DNA from: Deltaproteobacteria bacterium
GTDB lineage: Bacteria > Myxococcota_C > UBA6777
Assembly: GCA_006226375.1 (NCBI GenBank)
Contig: SBHC01000054.1
Location: 124,001-188,000, forward strand
Direction: 5' to 3'
Length of the DNA: 64,000 bases
Both the position numbers and the translations under genes were made by a program. The notes beneath the pieces were generated by a model, which worked only from the letters and a program-made list of their open reading frames with translations, did no database searches and had not been told where the DNA came from. Shown here piece after piece: positions 9,001-19,540 of this stretch (positions within the stretch are counted from its first letter, which is position 1; each line of letters opens with the position of its first letter).

Positions 9001-11274
9001 CTCGTGCATCCTGTGTTCACCGATCAGCCGCAAGATCCGACATCTCCAAGCAGGCAACTGCTCGGTCAAGGTGCGTCCATGTTGCAGGAGTTCATCGATG
9101 TAAGCGTCCAATCGCTCCGGTTGGCGACAAGCCGTACCCACTTCAACAGCCAAACTCACGAGTTCGAGGGTGGTTGCGTAAAACGAGGTCCAACGTTCGG
9201 GCCCCAAAAGCTGGATGCCCCAATCCAGGTAGGCAAACGCACCTTCCAAGGAGCCTGCACGTCGAGCGTGCCGCCCTGCGGCAAGGGCCAAATGAACCAG
9301 GCGTTCCTTCTCTGAAGCCGGCAAGGCTTCAGGGTTTCCATGTTGAAAGTGTCTGATGATAGAAAACAAGAGGTCTGGGTCTTGTTCGGTATCGCGCTGG
9401 TCCATGAGATGTTGTCCCAGCATCTGGTGCGTTTTGGACTTCTCTTCCTCCGAGAGCAACGCATACGCTGCCTCTTGCACCCGGTCGTGGGCAAAACGGA
9501 GCCAGCCTTCCTCACAACGCTCCAGCAAGTGTTGGTCGAGGCCTGGCTGCAAACGCTCCATCAACTCCTCGTCTGGAATCGACAGGAGCGCTTGCAGGTT
9601 GGAGAGATGGAAACGGCGTCCCATGCAGGCAGCGAGCTGCAAAGTTTGTTGCGTAGAGAGGGCTTGGCGTTGAAGAGAGTTCACCAGAAGAGAAACAACG
9701 TTGTCGGTGACAGTGAGCGTTTGGACTCGCTCTTCGTTCCATAGCCACCCTGAGTCTCCTTTCCAAAACAAGCCTTGTCGGTAGCTTCGTTGCAACAACA
9801 CTTTCAAAAAGAAGGGGTTTCCTGCGGTCTTCTCCCAGAAGATCCGAGCGACATCAAGGACATCGTTGGAAGCTGTTTGAAACAACTCGCTGAGAAAGAA
9901 CTGAATGTCCTCAACGGTGAGGTTCTCCAACGCAATGGAGGTTGTTGGAATCTGGCGCTGTTGGACGGCGTCCAAGAAGGCGTCCAAATGCTTCGAGGAG
10001 TCCGCCTTCGTGTTGCGATACCCTCCGACGAGAAGAAGCCCCTTAAAGCCTCGATTGGTGACAAGAAATTCAACCAACTCCAACGACGCGCTGTCGGCCC
10101 ATTGCAGATCATCCAGGTACAACACAAGCGGATGCTGCGGGGCTGCGAGAGCCTGAATCAAGTCGGAGAACACCTTCTGGATACGAAGGCGCTCCTCCAC
10201 AGCAGGCAACGGAGCGGCTGTCGAGGTGACACCCAGGAGGTAGCCCAACTCAGGCAACAGAGGCAACAGCACGCTGCTGTTGTCGCCCAGGGCTTGTTGG
10301 ATTCGAGTGCGCCAAAACAAAAGCCGCGATTGTTCCTCGGCCATGAGACGTTGGAGTAGCTCACCCAGCGCTGTCTGAAGTGCGAGATAAGGAAGCTCTC
10401 CTTGCCCTGATTCAAAGCGGCCTTGAGCAAAGTGTCCGTGGTTTCGAAACGCCGACTCCGCCAAGCTCTGGACCAACGAGGACTTCCCTACCCCTGGAGC
10501 CCCCTCCACCAGCACAAACTCAAAGCCTCCCTCTTGCGCTTGCACCATCGACTTGTGAAGCAGCTCTTGCTCTCGCTCTCGTCCATACAAACGCTCTGCA
10601 TACAATCGACGCAAGAACTCATCGTGCAGCCCCAGCACAAAGCTTGCACCTTCTCCGCTTTGGAGCACTTGGTACCCCTGCTCCAGATCCAAGAGCAGCC
10701 CATGTGTGGTTTGGTAACGATCTTCCGGCTGTTTCGCGAGCAACTTGAGGAGAATCTCGGACAAAAACAACGGCACATCGTCACGGTACCGATGCGGAGG
10801 AGTGGGTCGAAGGGCGAGGTGAGCGTGCAGAATCTCTTGCGGCTCTTTGCCCAGAAAGAGTGGATGACCCACCAACAAGTGCCATGCCAGCGCTCCCAAG
10901 GCATAGAAGTCACTGCGGTGATCCAAAGAACGACTTAACCGACCCGTCTGCTCTGGCGAACGGTACTGTAGGCTCTGCTCTGTGCTTGGCGTGTGGAGCA
11001 GCAACGTCTCCTCAGTAGCCAGCTTCTCCGTTTGTCTCAAGCCCACCAAGGAAACGGTCTGGGTCTCCGGACTCCAAATCACGTTCCAAGGCGTCAGACG
11101 TTGGTACACTTTTTTGTCGTGGTGAAGAGGCTGTAAGGCCTCTGCAACCTGCTGGATGATGTGTAGGACATCTTCTGGGGCGAAGGTGCGCTCTTTCAAC
11201 CACTGCTGGAGTGGCTTTCCAGAAGAAACGTATGCAGGGAGTCGTTCCCTGCTGTTGTGCTGTTCAACCGTCAT
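6070..11274 (-). CDS. Giant Ser/Thr kinase: pseudokinase-ATPase-GAF-kinase
   Basis: A 1734-residue cytoplasmic signalling protein. Residues 1 to about 225 resemble a protein kinase C-lobe but are degenerate: the HRD position reads YQRL, DFG reads VGL, and no glycine loop is evident, although RSPEQTG and SDFYALG survive. Next comes a STAND/AAA-type ATPase (Walker A GAPGVGKS near 260, Walker B VLYLDDLQWAD near 386) and a long helical, TPR-like region. A GAF domain lies at about 1245-1400. A complete C-terminal Ser/Thr kinase follows at about 1450-1700: GRGGMSVVYES, AALKLL, HRDLKPSN near 1568, DFG near 1591, GTPAYLAPE. Related multidomain proteins usually have an active N-terminal Ser/Thr kinase and a C-terminal histidine kinase; here the first is probably dead and the second is replaced by a Ser/Thr kinase. 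The FHA-sigma54 activator follows it. Confidence 0.9.
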   Translation of the reverse strand: MTVEQHNSRERLPAYVSSGKPLQQWLKERTFAPEDVLHIIQQVAEALQPLHHDKKVYQRLTPWNVIWSPETQTVSLVGLRQTEKLATEETLLLHTPSTEQSLQYRSPEQTGRLSRSLDHRSDFYALGALAWHLLVGHPLFLGKEPQEILHAHLALRPTPPHRYRDDVPLFLSEILLKLLAKQPEDRYQTTHGLLLDLEQGYQVLQSGEGASFVLGLHDEFLRRLYAERLYGREREQELLHKSMVQAQEGGFEFVLVEGAPGVGKSSLVQSLAESAFRNHGHFAQGRFESGQGELPYLALQTALGELLQRLMAEEQSRLLFWRTRIQQALGDNSSVLLPLLPELGYLLGVTSTAAPLPAVEERLRIQKVFSDLIQALAAPQHPLVLYLDDLQWADSASLELVEFLVTNRGFKGLLLVGGYRNTKADSSKHLDAFLDAVQQRQIPTTSIALENLTVEDIQFFLSELFQTASNDVLDVARIFWEKTAGNPFFLKVLLQRSYRQGLFWKGDSGWLWNEERVQTLTVTDNVVSLLVNSLQRQALSTQQTLQLAACMGRRFHLSNLQALLSIPDEELMERLQPGLDQHLLERCEEGWLRFAHDRVQEAAYALLSEEEKSKTHQMLGQHLMDQRDTEQDPDLLFSIIRHFQHGNPEALPASEKERLVHLALAAGRHARRAGSLEGAFAYLDWGIQLLGPERWTSFYATTLELVSLAVEVGTACRQPERLDAYIDELLQHGRTLTEQLPAWRCRILRLIGEHRMHEALDVTNRFFALSRTPLLNPYNPLRLAWEFVKLYVRLRNKSPEDMKQLPSVQDPLLRGILDLQVQVSPAYHLEKPDLIPTMILRDIRGAVDHGTTAYNIQCWTGWGGILASLLGKVRMGVRFAELSVSEAIRLNRPDLAPHYEMLALYTSKHWTLSYAKMAELCFAASDRGFQAGNLPAAFMSRLVGMGSDFFAGRPLSDMRVQLLDYAQRLDHYQYNLGQPESQLFHHFCSVLQDDFLSTELPLDWDEYSDVEGLFLQWLRHCLQLQFYQLTGQGELAFALVQQSYRSMRLPENAVMQGPYWTYALLAVYDSVEQGRSSRWKSRRFLRLGWKLLRAWCKHLPSSRGYRLDWVNAARLRCEGQAFQAIGLYDKALIQAKAAGFLQDAGLIAEQAASLCGSEGHERMAHDFRREAVQLYKAWGAVAKVNQLLQAEPSLLSPPQGVANLETLQSDERRRSSGENPRSFELNAVLKAAEALSQETDEATLLHRLMKLLMEHAGAERGLLFLYRKTSCKLVAQMEQTDKECLTPNTTMVLDDESQIVSTAMLRYTVLSHQPVVLSNASEEGPFVRDTYIAQARVRSVLCLPILAHDQLMGLIYLENRLTAGVFTQQRQDLLSLIATQAAVSLQWLQNQKSGEVPVPPMINALPQHPTPPGTSRTMDEPLLQAPLLVRNFSSSLNLIGVNVGDWCIVRKVGRGGMSVVYESHNIYTGQRAALKLLDPEHNKQEPRIRRFQREAQILERFNHPNIISLLDVDVDPQFGAFMALEFLQGETLQAVLERHSPVPLGWLLAISEQLCEALEVVHHERILHRDLKPSNIFLCQGEPFPRVCLIDFGIADTSRILKDTRLTQTGMIVGTPAYLAPEQLKEKARLTTAADLYALGVIWFEALTGKHPLGGGTSAELFVKILQDEPASLGQLRPSFQGTELEHLLLQLLAKNPKDRPTDVEVVWSEFAMGSQFLEDPFDTPDRYPTLLEV

Positions 11275-11488
11275 CTACCACATAAGAGCCTTGCAAAAGA
11301 AAAATACAACGAGGCTCTAGTATACAGAGAACGACCTCTTTCTCCAACCTCTTTTCTGAATGATTTCAGTTTGTTCAAGAAGCACAAAGGGAGCATCGAC
11401 AGCGCTCCGACGAAACCACGTTGGCCCGCCTTGACCATGAATGGCATACACCTCCGGTGCAACTCCGGTAACTTCCGTATGTTTCAGC

Positions 11489-11562
11489 CTCCTCGATCCA
11501 GGAGGGAGTCTCCTCGATCCAGGAGGGAGTCTCCTCGATCCAGGAGAGAGTCTCCTCGATCC
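11489..11562. repeat. 21-bp tandem repeat x3.5, candidate sigma54 enhancer (UAS)
   Basis: The unit CTCCTCGATCCAGGAGGGAG plus T repeats at 11489, 11510 and 11531, with a partial copy at 11552. Each unit contains the dyad CTCCT-N6-AGGAG. The array ends about 150 bp before the -24 element, a usual distance for an enhancer bound by a sigma54 activator. The same motif recurs at the matching place upstream of the paralogous gene at 19637. Confidence 0.75.
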
Positions 11563-11712
11563 GATACTCTCCAACCCTTCTTCCTCTTTTTCAAGCAAGC
11601 CCAAACTCACTCCCTCTCAACGACAGACAATCTCTTTCCTCGCAAGCATTTAGTCAACCCAGCACAGCCCAAGAAACGGGACCATCAGAGAAGAAAGATA
11701 GAAAAGATCTCC

Positions 11713-11729
11713 TTGGCACAGAAGTTGCT
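11713..11729 (+). promoter_or_regulatory. Sigma54 (-24/-12) promoter
   Basis: TTGGCACAGAAGTTGCT matches the sigma54 consensus TGGCAC-N5-TTGC(A/T) exactly. The GG (11715-11716) and GC (11727-11728) doublets are separated by 10 bp. Transcription would start near 11740, about 95 nt before the lipoprotein start codon at 11835. Confidence 0.88.
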
Positions 11730-11834
11730 CGACAAAAGAAGATTGCTTCACAAAAAGTCGGATGACCTCGTTGGATGTCGGAGAGGGGTGCAGGGGTGAA
11801 GCAAGAGAGTAAGAATCTATAAAAAGGAGAAGAG

Positions 11835-14800
11835 ATGCTTCGCCTGGGAATCAAGCTGTTTGTGTTGTTCGTTGTTGGAGCCATCCTGTTTGTGGGATGT
11901 GGGGAAGCCCCCAAAGATCCATGCAGCGCCGTGACCTGTCCCACAGGACAAACCTGCAAGGAAGGTACCTGTGTGGGGGAAACCCAAACTTGCACAGACG
12001 GTCAGACACGATGTGGAACCACCTGTCACAACACCAAAACAGACAGCACACATTGCGGCTCATGCAACAACAAGTGTCGTGAGGGAGAAGCCTGCAAAGA
12101 GGGCCAATGTGTCTTGACCTGTGAAGGTGGCAAGCAAGCTTGTGGCCCGATCTGTGTGGACACCCAGACCGATGTCCAACACTGCGGCGCTTGTGGCACC
12201 TCATGCAAACCAGGCGAAGTGTGCAAAGACGGTGCTTGCAAGCTGTTCTGCGCTTCAGGCACCACAGCTTGCGGCGACACCTGTGTGGATACCAGCTCCA
12301 ACACCAAACATTGTGGAGCCTGCAACAACCCCTGCAAAGACAAAGAGATTTGCAAAGAAGGTCAATGCACTCAGGTCTGCGAATCCGGAAAGACCGATTG
12401 TTCGGGCAACTGCGTGGACACACAAACCGACAACAACAACTGCGGCGCCTGTGGAAAAGCATGCAAGAGCAAAGAGATCTGCAAAGCAGGAACATGCGAA
12501 CTCGACTGCAACAAGGACCAAACCGCTTGCGGTGACGCCTGCGTTGACACCCAAACCGACGACAAACACTGCGGCTCCTGCGACAACGCCTGTCCATCTG
12601 GCGACGTCTGCAAAGCAGGCACATGCGAGCTTGATTGTCCTCAAGGACAGGTGGATTGCAACGGCCAATGCGCGGATACAACCTCGGATGTCAAACACTG
12701 TGGAGGCTGCGGAAAGGGATGTCTTGCAGGAGAGGTTTGCTCCAGCGGAGCGTGCCAATCAACCTGCCAATCCAACGAGACCTTTTGTTCGGGTTCCTGT
12801 GTCAACTTGCAAGCCAGCACCGCTCACTGTGGCTCGTGCGGCAACGCATGCAAGCCGGGCGAAAACTGCAACGCTGGGAAGTGCACCGTTCTTTGCCAAA
12901 GCCACGAGACCAAATGCTCCGGAGTTTGTGCCTACCTGAAAACCGACAGCAAACATTGTGGTGCGTGCGGCAACGCCTGCAAAACGGGCGAAGGTTGCTG
13001 TGGAGGAACATGCATCGGGCAACAGGATGACAACAACAACTGCGGCGCATGCGGAAACATCTGCTCCGGTGGATCATCATGCGTCGCGGGTGCTTGCACC
13101 TGTCCCAAAGGCCAAACACTGTGCTCAGGAACATGTGTCGATCTGCAAAGCAGCAAGAACAACTGCGGCGCATGCGGCACCTCTTGCACTTCGACCCAGG
13201 CCTGCGTGCAAGGGTCATGCTTGCAAGGATGGGCCGTCTCTGCAGGTGGCTATAAGGGAGGAGAGACAGCCTATGAGAGATCCTATGCGATCGCCAAAGA
13301 CAGCAACGGAAACATCTACGTTTCAGGCAACTTGAATGCCCAACTGAAGCTGGGCTCTCTCACGCTGGCACCCCCAAGCGGAAAAGGGTTGTTTGTTGCC
13401 AAGTTTGACAACAAGTTGCAGGTGCAATGGGCGAAAGTCATCGAAGGGGATAGGATCGAGTCGTGGGGCTTGGACGTCGACTCTGGAGGCAATGTGTATG
13501 TGGCTGGCTCGTTCGAATCCAGCAGCATCTCTATGGGAACCCTGATGCTCAAAAAATCCGGCCAAAGTGTCTTCAGGAGTGACGCTTTTGTTGCCAAACT
13601 GGACGGCAACGGGAAGTGGCTTTGGGTCAATGGCAGCCAGGGAGCCGGTAGCGAGTGGTTCTTTGGTGTTAAAGCAGACACACAAGGGAATGTGTACGTA
13701 GCTGGAAGCTTCGCCGATGCAAAAACCTCAAGCCCCGTTCGTTTTGGCCTGACCGCATTGACCTCTGATACGGCAACAACTGTCGTAGGGAAGCTGGACA
13801 GCAAAGGGAAGTGGCTTTGGGCTCAACAAATCACCGCGAAAAGGTATAGCAACCGCGCCTACGGCATTGATCTGGATAGTTCAGGCTCCCCCTACATCAC
13901 GGGGTACATGTGGGACTCTACAATCTTTGGCTCCACAACGCTCTACGCAAACCGAGCCAGCGCCTTTGTCGCCAAGCTCGATACGAGCGGACAGTGGCAG
14001 TGGGCTGTGAGCGCTACAAGTCAAAAAACGGAGTCCAGTTATTCCCACCACATCGCAACCGACAGCTCTGGCAACTCGTACATCGTTGGCTATTTTTACG
14101 AGAAAGCCGTCTTTGGCTCGCTAACCATGACATCCAAAGGGAGCACCGATGTGTTTGTGGCCAAAGTCGACAACAAAGGCAAGTGGCTCTGGGCCGCGCA
14201 AGGAGGTGGCTCCAACAAGGACGAGGGGTATGGCATCGACATTGACGCCTCCGGCAATGTGTTTGTCACAGGTTATTTCGACAACGCCGCAACGTTTGGC
14301 TCCCTGTCTGTCCAATCCAAGGGACGCTTCGACTCCTTTGTGGCCCAGTTGGATTCCAAAGGAAAGTGGAAGTGGGCCACAGCCTTTGGTGGAAACGGAA
14401 ACAAATACATCCCGGGAGATTCAGGCCGAGGAGTGGTCGTGGACTCAGCAGGAAAGGTTTATGTTTCGGGAACCTTTGCAGCCACGGTAGGCTTTGGAAG
14501 CAGCACGTTCACGAGCCAAGGCCACATGGATATCTTTGTCACACAGTTGGATAGCAAAGGAGCCATTCAAAACACAAAGGCGTTTGGCGGAACAGTGAGT
14601 GGGTTTGAAATTTTGAACGCTGTCACTGTCGACAGCACTGGAAACATCTATGTGATGGGTTCTTTTGATAGCACACTCTCCATTGGAACCACAACACTGT
14701 CGAGTCCCAATGGCAATCAATCCATGTTTGTGGGCAAACTCGACCCCAAAGGAAAGTGGCTTTGGGTTCGTTCCGTAGATGTGTCCAGTGGCTCTCTGGA

Positions 14801-15875
14801 AGGACGAGCCCTTGCCCTCGATAGCTCCAGTCATCTGTACATTGTAGGTGCTTTTTCAACAGTGAATTCCTCATCTCCGATCCAAATCGGCGCAACATCT
14901 CTGGTCTCAAAAGTCATGGATGTCTTTGTTGCCAAGATGGACAAAGATGGAACGTGGCTGTGGGCAAAAACGGCAGGTGGCTCTCACAGTGATTATGGCG
15001 AGACTGTCGAGGTCGACAGCACAGGAAATGTCTACGTCGGGGGGTATTTCTCCAGCAAAGATGCTGGCTTTGGTTCCACGACCTTGTCATCCCAGGGCAA
15101 CAGCAATGCGTTTGTAGCCAAAATGGACGCCAGCGGTAAGTGGCTCTGGGCCAAGTCTGTGGCAGGCAACTACAGCCAGATGTATGGTTTGCATTTGGAC
15201 AGCCAAGGAAATATCTATACCACGGGTTTGTCCTCGGGAACCGCCAACTTTGGCTCCCTTACCCACACAGGCTCTGGCACCTCCAACGACAGTCTTTTTG
15301 TCGCAAAACTCGACAAAAGCGGTGCCTGGAAGTGGGTCTCTGGAGCCAAAGGAGCGCGTAGTTTTTCCAGGTCGATTCGATTGGACAAGGCCGGAAATAT
15401 ATACGTAACCGGGAATTTTAATGACACCGTGACCTTGGGCTCCGACACGCTGTCTTCCAGCGGGAACCAGGATATGTTTGTTGGAAAGCTCGACAACGCT
15501 GGAAAATGGTTGTGGGCCCGAAAAGCAGGCGGCCCCGGTTTTGATTCCAGCAACAAAGTCGATGTAGACGCTCAAGGCCATGTCTATTTTACAGGAATGT
15601 ACTCCAACAAGGCTACTTTTGGCTCTACATCTTTCACCGCAAGTGGCTTCAACCTCTTCCTGGCTCACCTGGACACCAACGGAAAATGGGTGAGAACCAG
15701 AGAGGTGCCGTCAACAAGTAGCAGCACAATCGGAAGTATTGGTTATGGCATAAAGGTAGGCGACTCAGGGATAGCCTATGTTGTGGGGGTCTTTTCAGAT
15801 TCAGCGAACTTTGGTGGGACCACGCTAAAATCCAACGGAAGCAATGACATGTTTGTGTGGTTCTCTCTTCCCTGA
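11835..15875 (+). CDS. Lipoprotein: Cys-rich repeats plus beta-propeller (SBBP-type) repeats
   Basis: A 1346-residue exported protein. The signal peptide ends in a good lipobox (LFVGC), so it should be lipid-anchored. Residues about 30-455 carry ten Cys-rich units beginning HCG/NCG (for example [14 protein letters not shown]). The rest is thirteen repeats of about 60-70 residues, each with [14 protein letters not shown] and FVAKLD-GKWLW elements, closing with a stub ending DMFVWFSLP. These are SBBP-type beta-propeller repeats, probably forming one or two propellers on the surface; ligand unknown. A strong AAGGAGA site precedes the ATG. It is driven by the sigma54 promoter at 11713. The next gene begins 20 bp downstream, so the two are probably one operon. 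It is paralogous to the gene at 19637. Confidence 0.88.
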   Translation: MLRLGIKLFVLFVVGAILFVGCGEAPKDPCSAVTCPTGQTCKEGTCVGETQTCTDGQTRCGTTCHNTKTDSTHCGSCNNKCREGEACKEGQCVLTCEGGKQACGPICVDTQTDVQHCGACGTSCKPGEVCKDGACKLFCASGTTACGDTCVDTSSNTKHCGACNNPCKDKEICKEGQCTQVCESGKTDCSGNCVDTQTDNNNCGACGKACKSKEICKAGTCELDCNKDQTACGDACVDTQTDDKHCGSCDNACPSGDVCKAGTCELDCPQGQVDCNGQCADTTSDVKHCGGCGKGCLAGEVCSSGACQSTCQSNETFCSGSCVNLQASTAHCGSCGNACKPGENCNAGKCTVLCQSHETKCSGVCAYLKTDSKHCGACGNACKTGEGCCGGTCIGQQDDNNNCGACGNICSGGSSCVAGACTCPKGQTLCSGTCVDLQSSKNNCGACGTSCTSTQACVQGSCLQGWAVSAGGYKGGETAYERSYAIAKDSNGNIYVSGNLNAQLKLGSLTLAPPSGKGLFVAKFDNKLQVQWAKVIEGDRIESWGLDVDSGGNVYVAGSFESSSISMGTLMLKKSGQSVFRSDAFVAKLDGNGKWLWVNGSQGAGSEWFFGVKADTQGNVYVAGSFADAKTSSPVRFGLTALTSDTATTVVGKLDSKGKWLWAQQITAKRYSNRAYGIDLDSSGSPYITGYMWDSTIFGSTTLYANRASAFVAKLDTSGQWQWAVSATSQKTESSYSHHIATDSSGNSYIVGYFYEKAVFGSLTMTSKGSTDVFVAKVDNKGKWLWAAQGGGSNKDEGYGIDIDASGNVFVTGYFDNAATFGSLSVQSKGRFDSFVAQLDSKGKWKWATAFGGNGNKYIPGDSGRGVVVDSAGKVYVSGTFAATVGFGSSTFTSQGHMDIFVTQLDSKGAIQNTKAFGGTVSGFEILNAVTVDSTGNIYVMGSFDSTLSIGTTTLSSPNGNQSMFVGKLDPKGKWLWVRSVDVSSGSLEGRALALDSSSHLYIVGAFSTVNSSSPIQIGATSLVSKVMDVFVAKMDKDGTWLWAKTAGGSHSDYGETVEVDSTGNVYVGGYFSSKDAGFGSTTLSSQGNSNAFVAKMDASGKWLWAKSVAGNYSQMYGLHLDSQGNIYTTGLSSGTANFGSLTHTGSGTSNDSLFVAKLDKSGAWKWVSGAKGARSFSRSIRLDKAGNIYVTGNFNDTVTLGSDTLSSSGNQDMFVGKLDNAGKWLWARKAGGPGFDSSNKVDVDAQGHVYFTGMYSNKATFGSTSFTASGFNLFLAHLDTNGKWVRTREVPSTSSSTIGSIGYGIKVGDSGIAYVVGVFSDSANFGGTTLKSNGSNDMFVWFSLP

Positions 15876-15895
15876 TCCAAGAAAGGTACTCTAGA

Positions 15896-18800
15896 ATGCG
15901 AAGCTATAGGTTACGAAGCTATCTCCTATGTGGAGCCTTGTTGCTTTCTCTTGGTGTGGTGGGATGCTCCGACGGAGGAACACCCTGTGAACCCAACGTT
16001 TTTCGAGCTTGCCTATGTGGTGACAAAGAAGGCATTCAAACGTGCAAGGCTGATGGTTCAGGCTACGGTGAGTGCAAGTGCGAAAGCACCCCCGCAGAAA
16101 AAGCCGATGAAGCAACCAACAGCAACGAAAAAGGGCCGAAGGAGCAGACCAACGGCCCTGAACCTGGACCTGAGCCAGGAAAAGAACCGGCCCCTGAGCC
16201 AGGAAAAGAACTGAACCCTGAGCCAAACTCCGAACCTCGGCCTGAACCCGGCCCTGAACCGGGTCCCGAACCTGGCCCTGAACCTGGACCTGAGGCAGGA
16301 CCCGAGGTAGGAACGGAGCCTGGCCCTGAACCTGGACCCGAGGCCAATAGCTGCGCCTCCGATGAATTTTCCTACAACGGCAAATGCATCAAGATCGCTG
16401 ACTTTTGTGAAGGCACGATCTCCGATTCTAGCGTGATTCTTCCCAGATATACGGCCGAAGACAACAAAGCCATGGCGAAGCCATACAAGCTGGTGTACGA
16501 CGTCATCACCAACAAGCCCAAGTTCTGTGAGACCAAGGCGAAATACTTCTTCCTGGATAGCTTTGGCTATGGGAAGTGCGACAACGACGGCGACGGCTGG
16601 GTTAACATCTTCGCCTACAGAGCACACACTTCCACCAACAAAGTCATCCAACGAAACGCCCGCTGCCAGGTCAACAGAGTCAAGATGGTTGTGTACAAAC
16701 AAGACGGCCTCCGGCTGTTGGAAACCCCGAGAAAAACCTCCTTTGAGCAGGAGTTGAAGAACGAAGCTGTGTTGGTGGAGACCGACAAAAACGACGGCCT
16801 CGGCAAGCTGATTGAACAACCTGTCTACACAGAGAACCAAGCACCGCTCCCCACCCAGAAAGGCACAGCCTGTATTTCGGATGCGGCTTGTCTCACGGGT
16901 AGGGGAGAAGTCTGCTACAACGGCAACTGCGTCGTGGGACGCCGTCTTCCTCCAGCGGCTGTTAACACAGCGACCAAAGCTTGTATCGCTGGGATGGACC
17001 TCAACGACAACCAACTTGGTGACGCCAACGAATCTCCCAGTGACACTCCCAACCCCACCACAGAGTTCCAACCCATCCTTCCCTTGGGATACTTTATGGA
17101 ACTGCAATACGGTTATCTGCAGAAGGGGTACCAAACCGCTGATGGCAGAACCCTCGATGTGTGGGTGATTGCGGAGCGAACACGCGACAACAAGGTCAAC
17201 GACATTAAGAAGCTCGCGCTCCGTTGCCAGGAAGATGAAAACGCTTTCCAGCCAGACTACTGGAGACAATGTGGTCTTCGCGACGACCAACAGTGCGAAG
17301 ATCCCAACAACCCTGGCAGCCTGCAAAAAGGCCTCTCCCAATGCTGGATGAAAGACGTAAAACAAGCGACACCCAGCCTCTTCAAATGTGTACTCTTTGA
17401 CAGCAGCACCAACGCGTCCACACACGCCGGTTACTTCCACCCTGATAACTATGGCTTCTCGAAAAACTACAACCGGACCTTCTGCAAGGTGAAAGGTTTG
17501 ACCCAAGGAGCCGGTGGACAACAAGATGTCCAGTTTGAATGCAGCAGCGACGACGGCAAGAACAAGCCCGATCCCTCGAAAAAGATGGTGGGTTGGGCGT
17601 GTGTCTCTTTCAAAGAATACACAGACAAGTCCAAGCATCTTGCCGGCTGCATCTCCGAGTACGCCTACCAAATCTGTGGAGACCCCAACACTGGTGTGAG
17701 CAAAACAGACAGGCTTACTTATCTCATGCACGAAACCAACAGCTACGGAATGGTTCGAGCCAAGAAAGAGTGTGGTACGAAATACACCCTGGGCGTCTGT
17801 CGAAGCGCTGAGCATGTTTGCACCGGCGGGAACTGGACCGTCTGCAACAAGTGCGACTCGTGCCCCCAAGACACTCCCGGCCAGAAGAAGCTTTGCCCCA
17901 ACGGTGTCTGGTCTTCAGCGACGACCATCAACAACCAATCTGTGAACTCTTGCAAAGTAGTCTTGTCTCCCTCCCAAGAGAAGTGCAACGGGTTGGACGA
18001 CGACTGCGATGGCCTCGTCGACGAAGGTCTTATGAACCGAGATTACTATGTCGACAACGACAAGGACTCGTACGGTGCAGGTTCTGTCATTAAGGTCTGT
18101 GAAAAAGACTCCAACACCATCTGCAAGTGTGTCTCCGGTTCAGGCAGTTCCTGCAAAACGGTCAGTTGCTTCAACAAAACAGGGTACGCCACACGCTCAG
18201 GCGACTGCAACGACAGCAACAGTGCAATCAAGCCGGGAGCCACCGAAGTTTGTGACGGCATCGACAACAACTGTGACGGCGATATCGACAACGGACTCCA
18301 AAAGCACGATTGGTATGTCGACAGCGACAACGACAGCTACGGTGACAAGTCCGCAAGCCGCAAATGGAGAGGTTGCAAGCAAGGCTCGGACAAAACCTGT
18401 CACTGTACCCAAACCTCCAACGGCAAGTGCACCCAGGCCTCTTGTGTGGCTCACAAAGGCTATGTCACCAACAACCAGGACTGTTGCGACAAGGATGTCA
18501 ACACCAAACCTGGCCAAACCAACTACTACCCGCAAAAGAACGTATGCAACAGCTTTGACTACAACTGCGATGGCAAAGCCACCAAGAAAGAGCCGACCTG
18601 CCAATGCAGCGACCGTGTGTACTACTCGCGAGAGGTCCTGATCAAAGTGTACTTGGGTAGCAAGAGCTGGGACTGGGTCAAGCTATCCAAAGGAACATAC
18701 TTCAACGTCAACTCTGGCTCTTGCAAACTGGCCAAGACATGGACGTTTGGACCTTCCAACGACTTCAAACTAACGACCACCTGTAACTGGACAGTCTGTA

Positions 18801-19234
18801 CTTGTACCTGTTGTGGAAGCTGGCCTTGTTGTGACAGGTCGGATCGATCCTGTCAGGTTGTCAACAAGGTCTCAGCACAGCAGGCAACTCACTCATGGAA
18901 GCCCACACCCAGCGGCGGCGGTGACTACGTCATGTGGCGCAAGGACAAGCACAACGCCAACTGCTACTACAAGCCTGATACAACCACTCCAGAATGTGGA
19001 GAGGTTGCTTACAAAGCAGGTCCAGCCGTTACGGATTCATCCGCGTACTCGGAGTCTTACACCAAGAGAAACATCAGCGCAGGTACCAACAACTGCAACT
19101 CATGCAGCGGTGGAAAGAACACCCAAACAAGTTCCTATTACGGTCAAGTCCATGTGTGGAAGGTTGATATCGATCGAAACAACTACCTCTGGACCAAACA
19201 GTCAACAACCACCACCAAGATCTCCTGTCGCTAG
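15896..19234 (+). CDS. MopE-type lipoprotein with Pro-Glu linker
   Basis: A 1112-residue lipoprotein (lipobox VVGC). After a short Cys-containing head comes a low-complexity linker of PGPEP repeats, roughly residues 85-155, likely a stiff surface spacer. A large Cys-rich body follows. Near the C-terminal third are three MopE-like motifs: [28 protein letters not shown] and a weaker [10 protein letters not shown], two of them followed by YVDxDxDSYG. In Methylococcus MopE this region is associated with copper binding; in myxobacteria such motifs are widespread and their metal is generally untested. The ATG at 15896 is chosen because the signal peptide begins there and AAGAAAGG precedes it; an in-frame ATG at 15857 overlaps the upstream gene. 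Co-transcription with the gene ending at 15875 is likely. Confidence 0.85.
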   Translation: MRSYRLRSYLLCGALLLSLGVVGCSDGGTPCEPNVFRACLCGDKEGIQTCKADGSGYGECKCESTPAEKADEATNSNEKGPKEQTNGPEPGPEPGKEPAPEPGKELNPEPNSEPRPEPGPEPGPEPGPEPGPEAGPEVGTEPGPEPGPEANSCASDEFSYNGKCIKIADFCEGTISDSSVILPRYTAEDNKAMAKPYKLVYDVITNKPKFCETKAKYFFLDSFGYGKCDNDGDGWVNIFAYRAHTSTNKVIQRNARCQVNRVKMVVYKQDGLRLLETPRKTSFEQELKNEAVLVETDKNDGLGKLIEQPVYTENQAPLPTQKGTACISDAACLTGRGEVCYNGNCVVGRRLPPAAVNTATKACIAGMDLNDNQLGDANESPSDTPNPTTEFQPILPLGYFMELQYGYLQKGYQTADGRTLDVWVIAERTRDNKVNDIKKLALRCQEDENAFQPDYWRQCGLRDDQQCEDPNNPGSLQKGLSQCWMKDVKQATPSLFKCVLFDSSTNASTHAGYFHPDNYGFSKNYNRTFCKVKGLTQGAGGQQDVQFECSSDDGKNKPDPSKKMVGWACVSFKEYTDKSKHLAGCISEYAYQICGDPNTGVSKTDRLTYLMHETNSYGMVRAKKECGTKYTLGVCRSAEHVCTGGNWTVCNKCDSCPQDTPGQKKLCPNGVWSSATTINNQSVNSCKVVLSPSQEKCNGLDDDCDGLVDEGLMNRDYYVDNDKDSYGAGSVIKVCEKDSNTICKCVSGSGSSCKTVSCFNKTGYATRSGDCNDSNSAIKPGATEVCDGIDNNCDGDIDNGLQKHDWYVDSDNDSYGDKSASRKWRGCKQGSDKTCHCTQTSNGKCTQASCVAHKGYVTNNQDCCDKDVNTKPGQTNYYPQKNVCNSFDYNCDGKATKKEPTCQCSDRVYYSREVLIKVYLGSKSWDWVKLSKGTYFNVNSGSCKLAKTWTFGPSNDFKLTTTCNWTVCTCTCCGSWPCCDRSDRSCQVVNKVSAQQATHSWKPTPSGGGDYVMWRKDKHNANCYYKPDTTTPECGEVAYKAGPAVTDSSAYSESYTKRNISAGTNNCNSCSGGKNTQTSSYYGQVHVWKVDIDRNNYLWTKQSTTTTKISCR

Positions 19235-19312
19235 ACCAACCCCTCCATGTTCCCCCAAAAATAACATCCTCTTTCAAAGCTTCGGCCTTCTCCAGTCGCA
19301 GAAGGTTTCTCT

Positions 19313-19345
19313 ACGATCCAGGAGACTGTCTCCTCGATCCAGGAG
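19313..19345. repeat. Second copy of CGATCCAGGAG repeat, candidate enhancer
   Basis: ACGATCCAGGAGACTGTCTC continues into a second CTCGATCCAGGAGGGAG. AGGAGAC (19320-19326) and GTCTCCT (19328-19334) form a perfect 7-bp dyad. The motif is the same as in the tandem array at 11489-11562 and lies about 200-230 bp before the -24 box of the paralogous gene. Confidence 0.72.
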
Positions 19346-19540
19346 GGAGATGTCCTGAGACCAGGAAACACAGCCAAGACTTCCACGATCGATGAGTAGG
19401 CGACGAAGCAAACATCCTTTCCAGAGAGGCCACAGCCAAAGCAACTTTTCTCAATCATATCAAAGACAAAAACAGACCCTCACCACAGCAAGAGCAGCCT
19501 CCTCCCCACAGCGACACACGGGTACACAATACCCTAGAGC

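Larger units (their letters stand above)
11275..11834. other. 560-bp intergenic region with enhancer-like repeats and a sigma54 promoter
   Basis: This divergent region separates the kinase gene (leftward) from the first propeller lipoprotein (rightward). It contains the 21-bp tandem repeats at 11489-11562 and a consensus -24/-12 promoter at 11713-11729, followed by a leader of roughly 95 nt and an AAGGAGA ribosome-binding site before 11835. AGAGCC near 11290 is complementary to GGCTCT near 11313, forming a possible weak hairpin in the kinase leader. I see no small gene. Confidence 0.7.

Noticed and set aside
11489..11562. CRISPR array
   Set aside because: The 21-bp units are contiguous with no spacers, only 3.5 copies, and no cas genes nearby.
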